NCBI GenBank assembly: GCA_021464415.1 | Contig: CM038467.1 | Location: forward strand, 13,161,411-13,225,410 | Source of the DNA: Lonicera japonica | Taxonomy: Eukaryota > Streptophyta > Magnoliopsida > Dipsacales > Caprifoliaceae | DNA: 64,000 nucleotides | Direction of reading: 5' to 3' | Part shown: positions 57,433-64,000 of the stretch, piece by piece | How the letters are laid out: each line of letters opens with the position of its first letter | Numbering within the stretch: the first letter of the stretch is position 1 | Made by a program: the position numbers and the translations under genes | Notes under the pieces: model-generated | Database searches by the model: none | Told to the model about the DNA's origin: nothing | Seen by the model: the letters and a program-made list of their open reading frames with translations, nothing else

Positions 57433-58686
57433 TCAAAAACGACGACGTGGGATACTTTCACGATTGCTCTTACGCAAGTGTGGACTTTGGGAATCAGTCT
57501 CTAATGGAGGGACACTCATACTAGGAGGTCGCACACTCCCACTAGAAAGCGAGTCGCTCTCAACATCCTCATTCGGATTTGAAACACCTTCATTCAATTC
57601 AACCATTTCAAACAACTTTATGTTTCTGTTAACATCCCCTCTCTTGGGGAATTCCTTCTCTAAGAAATTCACATCTCGTGGCTCAATCTCAAAAACAGTT
57701 CCATCTTCTTGTTCACCAAGCATCGCATATCCTTTAGATTCCTCAGAATATCTAATGAATATGCACATATGTGCCCTAGGGCCTAGTTTCCTATGCGAAT
57801 GAGAACTAGTGTGAACATATCCCGCCGCGCCCCATGGGCGCAAATTGCTTAAGTCAGGCTTCCTGCCCATCCAAAGCTCATAAGGTGTTGATGAAACAGA
57901 TTTAGAAGGCACACTGTTGAGGATGTAGGCAGCAACTAAGATAGCATCCCCCCAGAAAGATATTAGGAGGTTAGCTTGCGCCATCATCGATCTAACCATA
58001 TCCAAAAGGGTTCTATTCCTTCTCTCCGCTACACCATTTTGTTGCGGGGTATATGGAGTAGTTAACTGCCTCTGAATACCTTTTTCATCACAGAGCTGCT
58101 TAAATAGCTCAGATAAATACTCACGTCCACGATCAGTACAAAGAGCCTTAATGGTCCTTCCACTTTGATTCTCAACCAACCTCATAAAACGCCTAAAGCA
58201 ATCCAATGCTTCAGACTTGTGGGAGATCAAATATACAAAATTATAACGTGTGTAGTCATCTATAAATGTGATGAAATAGCTAGCACCATGCCTTGCCCTC
58301 ATACTAAGTGGGTCACAGATGTCTGAATATACTAATTGCAAAGAAAAAGATGCTCTAGTGGCCTTTCCAAACGGTTTTCTAGTTGACTTTCCTACTAAGC
58401 AATGCTCACAATTAGGCAAACTACCTTTAGCGAGCTGGCCTAATAAGCCCTCTCTAGCTAATCGATTCATTCTGTCCTGGCCTGTATGACCAAGTCTAGC
58501 ATGCCAAATTGTAGAATTATTAGCAGAAGTCACAAAAGAAATAGAATTATTATTACTGGAATATCAAATATCCAAAACCTCTTGCTCATCAAGGAGATAT
58601 TGGATTTTACGGTGCCAAATATCATAATTGTCACCATCCAATTTCTCTCCTTTGTTCAATTCAGTAACAATGCTCTTAGAAGTCAT
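57433..58686 (-). pseudogene. Copia-3 gag start fused to integrase
   Basis: ATG at 58686 opens about 40 codons of gag (TELNKGEKLDGDNYDIWH), ending at a stop near 58563. The sequence then enters the pre-integrase domain (IWHARLGHTGQDRMN), so gag's body and protease are deleted. The integrase frame 57433-58533 is long and open. Its catalytic residues are present: Asp in YSDICDPL, Asp in LCTDRGREY and Glu in NGVAERRNRTLLDM. The C-terminal region ends SPHLRKSNRE. Confidence 0.85.
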
Positions 58687-59005
58687 CTAATATGTGCAAA
58701 AATAAGGATATTTAATAAGGATATTATTATCAGCACATCACACATAATATTTTGCAGCACAAATCTTAAATAAAAATTAATAGTTCACACATGACACGAG
58801 ATCGAAAGATCGCTACGCTCAAAATCATCTCCCCCATCATGTGATATTATTAAATTTAAATTTAAATTACGCGCAAAATTTTATAGGAGCTTTAAGCTAC
58901 TACTACACTCCCACTATATATAAAATAAGTAAAACATGCAACACAATGATAATATATATAACAGTAAATAATATAAAAAAATGCATGTACCGTAGCCAAA
59001 AAAAA

Positions 59006-59135
59006 CTGTTTTTTTTTTAATAAACAAAAACTGTTTTTCCAAAAAACAGAAAAACAAAACTGTTTTATTTTCTAATAAACAAAACAAAACTGTTTTTCCA
59101 AAAAACAGAAAAACAAAGCTGTTTTATTTTCGAAG
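59006..59135. repeat. Tandem 59-bp repeat with hairpins in the Copia-3 leader
   Basis: About 2.4 copies. Each contains CTGTTTTTCCAAAAAACAG (59031-59049 and 59090-59108), an 8-bp perfect stem with almost no loop, followed by ACAAAACTGTTTTATTTT. Confidence 0.8.
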
Positions 59136-59140
59136 GAACA

Positions 59141-59759
59141 ATAACATTCAGCGAATTCATCAAAATTGGGGTCAAACCAGCTTTGTCCTGCTTAATCTAG
59201 ATTTGAAATACATAAAGCGAGACAAAATTTAGAATCAATAAGTTCTAACCAGCGGTTCCTTGGTTGGTGAGTTTGCCTAACAAATCAACATCTCGAGTTT
59301 GTTTTTGTATCTGCACTTCATTTTACGTTGAATGCTGTTTATTTTTGGTTCTTTTTAAAACACAAAGGGGGCTAATGCCTCCCCCAAATTTTATTAATTA
59401 ACTTTAAGGGTGATTTTGTTTATACCGGCGATATCTTGTAGTTAATCCACCCTTAATTTATGAAATTTTTTACAATATTACCTTTTCAAAATTAAGAAGT
59501 ATATCCACTAATTAAAATTAATTTATAATTGTATGAATTTAAATTCCATTTTAATTAAAATTCCTAATCAAAATATACTTCCATTTAATTTATTTCCTAA
59601 TTTCCATTAAAGAATTTTTAAAAGGTACAATAGAAATAAAATCACCCATTCCATAATGGAACTGACTCCTCTGCAGTGTGGAATCCATTGCACGAGTGAA
59701 GTTTTTTTGAGTAGGTTGACGTAGCTAACACCAAGTGATGATGAGAAAAGAGCAGATGT
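59141..59759. other. Spacer between Copia-3 and the duplication
   Basis: AT-rich, no gene or clear element. The Copia-3 5' LTR would be expected here, but TGATACCA (primer-site complement) is absent. Confidence 0.4.
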
Positions 59760-62700
59760 GGGAGGTGGAGGTTGGTTGTGTGGATTATTTAGGAGACATG
59801 GCCACACAAGCGCATTATATGTAGAAGCCAACTGACATCGTTGCCCAGCAACTAGGGCAAGGACTATGACACCTAGATACAATAGTTTGTTTTTTTTTTA
59901 CCATAATTTGCTCTTCTTGTAAGAATGAAATATGAGAATGAACTGCTTAATTAGGATTTGAACAACATTATGATTCATTTGAATGTCATCTCGTCCGTTT
60001 TAAGGTTCAGAAATGTGCCATCGTTTTGGTGTGCAATGGAAGCAACATAGATGTACGATTGTATCAAAAAAAAAATGTTGAAGATTGTCCTCGAATTCAA
60101 GTTGAATGGAACGGACATAATGAAAGGATTCAAACAGCACAATTAACAGAGATAATGAATTTGTTTTTGTCTCAGAGTTTCACTTCTAAACATTTGTCAC
60201 GGATTTAGACAAAGAAAAAACCCTTCAGAGATTTGATCTACTAGTAATTGGATTGTTGGAAAAAAAACCTTTAGAAACTCGAACATGTGTCTTTTAAGTG
60301 TACATTTACTTGTCAAATGTATTTTTATCTACATGCATATTTATTTATATGTGTCTATACATATACAGCTGCAATGTACCTAGCTAAATTAGTAAAGTGA
60401 TTGGGCTTTGGCCACTTAATTACCTGTGCCATGAGAGCATAATGGCTGGGTTATAATTAGATATTTTCAGCATTAATATTTCAGACATATTATATTAATT
60501 ATTATAGGTGTATATATGTACCCATAAACGTGCATATGTTTGTATTCATATGTATTGGAGGTATTTATATGGTATATGCCGATTTGATGCCATCCTATAT
60601 ACACATATATATAGTGATATATAATTTTTGAATTTGTATTGTCCAATTTACATGCTTTAAATTCCGTATGTATAATTTAAGGTTCATGTATAAAGGTTTG
60701 GGTTTATATAATTGCTGGAAATGAATTCATGGATGGATTGTAGAGTTTGTGTAACTATTCAGGACTATGCAAATTTCATAAGGTTTTAAAGTTCAAATTC
60801 TAATTGTTACTTGGGTAAAAAATCTACCGAGCTTTTGGCAATTGCAAAATAATTTTGATAAATGCAAGAAACCCTAAAGTTTTTATGGTTAAGATTTGTT
60901 TGATATGCTTGATTTTCCATGAAATTTGTGCGTTTTCAACTAAATTCCCAACTTTTGGTGTGTTTGATTGCAAAATTTTTATAGAGAATTCTAATTCTCA
61001 TTATTGGCCACTTAACCTCAAATTCCTTGAAAAGATGGACAAAGAGTTTCTGGTAGCTTGACATCTTCTTTTCTAAAGGTTAAAAATTAAACCAATCAAA
61101 CATTTTCAAATTATCTTTTTCATAGAATTCAATCTGGGGGAATTCGAATATGGGGAATTTATTTTCTTTCTAGCTAAATTCCATATTTGCCAAATTCAAT
61201 TTTGTCATATCATAAAATATTCTCACTGATTACATATTACTCTAGGTTTTGGTAGTTGTAATTTAAAATTAGAAAGATTTAATATTGTTGTCAAATTATG
61301 AAGTTTTTATTGATCCTTCTCAATAATGAATTTTTATCCAGGTTTAGATTTTTGGATGGTGCCACCAAAGTGGTCCAGCCATTAAATCAATAATTAACCT
61401 GGGTCAATTTGAGTAAAATCTGCCCAAATGTGATTTTATTTGGTTCAATTCAAAAGGGACCGGTTTTGATTATTTGTTATAATCTTAAGGAAATTTTTTT
61501 TATTGCAAATTACAATCCCATCCCAAACGAAAGATTGTAATAATCCCAAAAGAATTTTGCGGACTTGAGTATATATTTTATGCTACAACGTGTTTTTTTT
61601 TGTCCGCATGAAGATTTAAATACTATTTTATCTTATGATAATTATATTGTATTATGAACATTGGCTCTAATATTTATATGTGCATGTATTTGGATGGGAA
61701 AGTATTTTATTGGTGAATGTAAAGAAAATAATTATAGAGTAGTTATATTATTAAAAGGGTCATGTTAACGTGTAAGGGCATAGGTTAAGTATCAATTTTT
61801 GAAAATAATTAACTGTCAATATGCATTAAATATGTTACAGATTTTCATACAAGATTTTATTATTTTTATTTATAGTAGTTTTACTAGATAAATCTTTTGA
61901 GAAATATATTGTATTGTATACTTCTAAAATTGTATATTACTTTAGCAATAATGCCACTCTAATTATACTATATTTTTCCTCTTCTATCAATCAAAGTTAA
62001 GTCAATGGATACCACAACGTTCACAAGGATGGGAGACTCTTTTACTTCGGGTTTTTAACATAGTGGTGTTTGATAATTATATATGAAGCCAAATAGTATT
62101 ATGAATTTATGATATGTGTTTTTAAAATTAAATGGAACTCTTAATTTAATACATTTTGACTCCGTTTGATAACAATATAGAAATTGGAAAGAAAAATACT
62201 TGATTTGTGGGAGATTTTGGAAGATAAGTTGAGGCATTTGGTGAGATATTTTCTTCTCCTTTTTTTTTTTCACTTTTTTTATGGAAGATTATTTTTTTAT
62301 AAAAAATTATGAAAAATGTAGGATATTTATTCATAAAAATGACCATAGATGAATATCATATCATCGTATGCCTTAACTTATTTTTCAACTTTTTAAATAA
62401 ATCAAGTATTTTTCTTTTTATTTGTATATTATTATCACACAGAACTTTCAAAAATGAAAACGTTAAGAACCTTTTATAAGAAGCGCAATGATACTTTGCG
62501 GATGGGGACTACATGCAAACTAGATCGAGTTCCCGTGTTTGAATTTTGACGAGAATGAGCCTGATGTCAACAAAATCTTTTTGTTAACTAAATTACACCT
62601 CTAGATATATATAAAAAAAAAACCCTGAAGATTTTTAATTTAAGACCGAGGGATTAATTAAAGTAGAGGGACATAGGGAATCCAACAAAAGCTCTTTAAC

Positions 62701-64000
62701 TCTAATAATTGCAATTGGCATAGTTAGAAAATTTGATTAGTGAAATTATTTAATGATGTATTATTAATTTTATACCAATTATACTGACTAAACTATTTAT
62801 CGAAAAAAACGAAGAATGATCAATGCCATTATACTCAAAAAAGCACAGCTTGATTGCAAGTATAAACGTATCTCTATCGCTCCAAAATACATTTAGGACA
62901 TAATTTTTGGACATTTTTTAAACATATTTTCATGAATAGTATTTATCATGAAAATCATGTTTGGACTACATATATATAAATATATATAAGTTGATCCGGC
63001 TATTAACTAATTTTTTAAGTTTAAGTGTTGTCAATTATACACACAAATAATCAATGAGTTCTATTTCAAATAATATCACTGTCTACTCTTTATATAAGTG
63101 GGTAAAGATAGTGATGGAACTATATATGTAGCTCAAACTCAGTCGAACAGTTTCAAAATTTCTTTAAATCTTAATTATTTTAAGTATTAAGTGAGGTTAC
63201 CGAGCCTCACAATAATACTAATAAGCTGTTGAAATTAAGCGAAATGTATCCAAACTACGACAGGGTGACTGAGGAATGAAAGGATTAAAGAGGACGGTTT
63301 TAGGAATTAAGAAAGATGCCCATTATATGACAAATGCTAAACATTTTAAATTATTATGTGACAAATATATGCCAAAACATTAGATTATTTTAAGCTTTTT
63401 ACGACGTGATGAAAACGTGGGCGTGGCCGTTGTTTTTGGGCTTTTGGGGAGTGAATTTTGTTTGTTAGCCCTTGTTAATTATGTGCACGTAATGCTACCT
63501 AGGCTACATTTTTTCTAATAATCCATTGTTTACATTAGGCTTTTGTTTGTATGGCACGTGTAAAGTTTGGTTTTGGACGATTCTTTATTATTTCTATAAC
63601 TGACATTAATTCTACTTTGATTATCGGAATATTAAAAATAGAATTTGCACGAAAAAAAAATTATACAAAAAAATTAATAAATAATATTTTTATAAATTAA
63701 GGATATATACTTAATTAAATTCTAAAAGAAGTGCAAAGTTAATTTTGCAATAGATTTTTAAATTGTATTTTTTTATAAAATCATACAAAATTAAGTTTGC
63801 ACTACATTTTTTTTAGTATATTATTATAAATAAGTGTTAAATTCACACTTCTTTAGAATAATGTTAACAAATTAAAGAAATGCAATTAAACCCTCCGTTT
63901 TTTGCAAAACTTCTTGCATGTTTACATTTGAATCCAACGTGGCCTCTCCTTGAATTAAGTTGAAATCCATTCGGGTAATGTGAATTAACCAAACACTTTT
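59760..64000. repeat. Segmental duplication copy 2
   Basis: Blocks 59760-59865, 59870-60135, 60136-61563, 63170-63878 and 63873-64000 match 18288-18393, 20481-20756, 27976-29429, 29520-30215 and 31743-31866, in the same order and orientation. Copia-1 is absent, and CAAAC stands alone at 60131-60135. The 1.6 kb at 61564-63169 is specific to this copy and contains a MITE. Exons 5 and 6 of the host gene are missing. The match runs into the right edge of the window. Confidence 0.85.
62158..62445. mobile_element. MITE, same family as 17385 and 40600
   Basis: Ends GACTCCGTTTGATAACAAT and, inverted, GTTCTGTGTGATAATAAT. 288 bp, T/A-rich, non-coding. The TTA target duplication is not preserved (TTT on both sides). 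The overlapping minus-strand frames at 62055-62346 are artefacts. Confidence 0.6.

Larger units (their letters stand above)
54799..59140 (-). mobile_element. Copia-3: internally deleted Ty1/copia element
   Basis: On the minus strand. The 3' LTR is 54799-55123 with the polypurine tract at 55124-55131. A long 3' non-coding region follows, then RNase H end, RT, integrase, the first codons of gag, and a leader with tandem hairpins to about 59135. Most of gag, all of protease and the middle of RNase H are deleted. No 5' LTR or Met-tRNA primer site was found to the right, so that end is lost or unrecognised. Confidence 0.8.

Overview
This window is eukaryotic nuclear DNA from a plant, most likely a eudicot. 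The reasons are AT-rich spacers, GT-AG introns, plant-type Ty1/copia and Ty3/gypsy (Tat lineage) retrotransposons, MITEs, and a fragment resembling the plant EF-hand family KIC/PBP1. I saw no tRNA, rRNA, CRISPR or bacterial-style operon. Most of the window is layered mobile DNA around one host gene that can be reconstructed exon by exon.

Layout. 1-3065: a gag-only copia-type element on the minus strand (gag 880-2013 with one premature stop; primer-binding site 2059-2068; LTR from 2071). About 3095-13230: a decayed Tat-lineage Ty3/gypsy element on the minus strand (LTR from 12363; gag, protease, RT, RNase H, second RNase H, integrase). It carries an opposite-strand, intron-containing coiled-coil ORF downstream of pol (3301-4801), and a solo LTR (7226-8377) is inserted in its second RNase H. 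14238-19320: a six-exon plus-strand gene for a 185-residue protein of unknown function, with a TRIM-like element and a MITE in its introns. 20757-27970: an intact copia element (Copia-1) with 516-bp LTRs that look identical, target duplication CAAAC and a full gag-pol ORF. 32022-38028: a second copia (Copia-2) with young LTRs but a ruined coding region. 39315-49367: a degenerate tandem triplication invaded by MITEs and by a 3.08-kb solo LTR (46183-49258). 49368-51130: a CACTA-like region holding a broken EF-hand gene fragment. 53446-54799: a long inverted repeat with arms of about 0.6 kb. 54799-59140: a deleted minus-strand copia (Copia-3). 59760-64000: a second copy of the DNA around the Copia-1 insertion, containing the empty target site.

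How the parts relate. The duplicated segment near 18.3-31.9 kb and its copy at 59.8-64.0 kb fix the order of events: duplication, then Copia-1 insertion in only one copy. Copia-1 encodes everything needed to move. Copia-2 and Copia-3 lack working RT or RNase H but keep the ends that enzymes acting in trans could use. Two themes recur. The U3 regions of three unrelated LTRs carry arrays of strict palindromes, and the untranslated leaders of all three copia elements carry repeated short hairpins. Those arrays, the unknown host gene, the inverted repeat and the mismatch between Copia-2's young LTRs and dead coding region are the main points of interest. All comparisons were made by eye.
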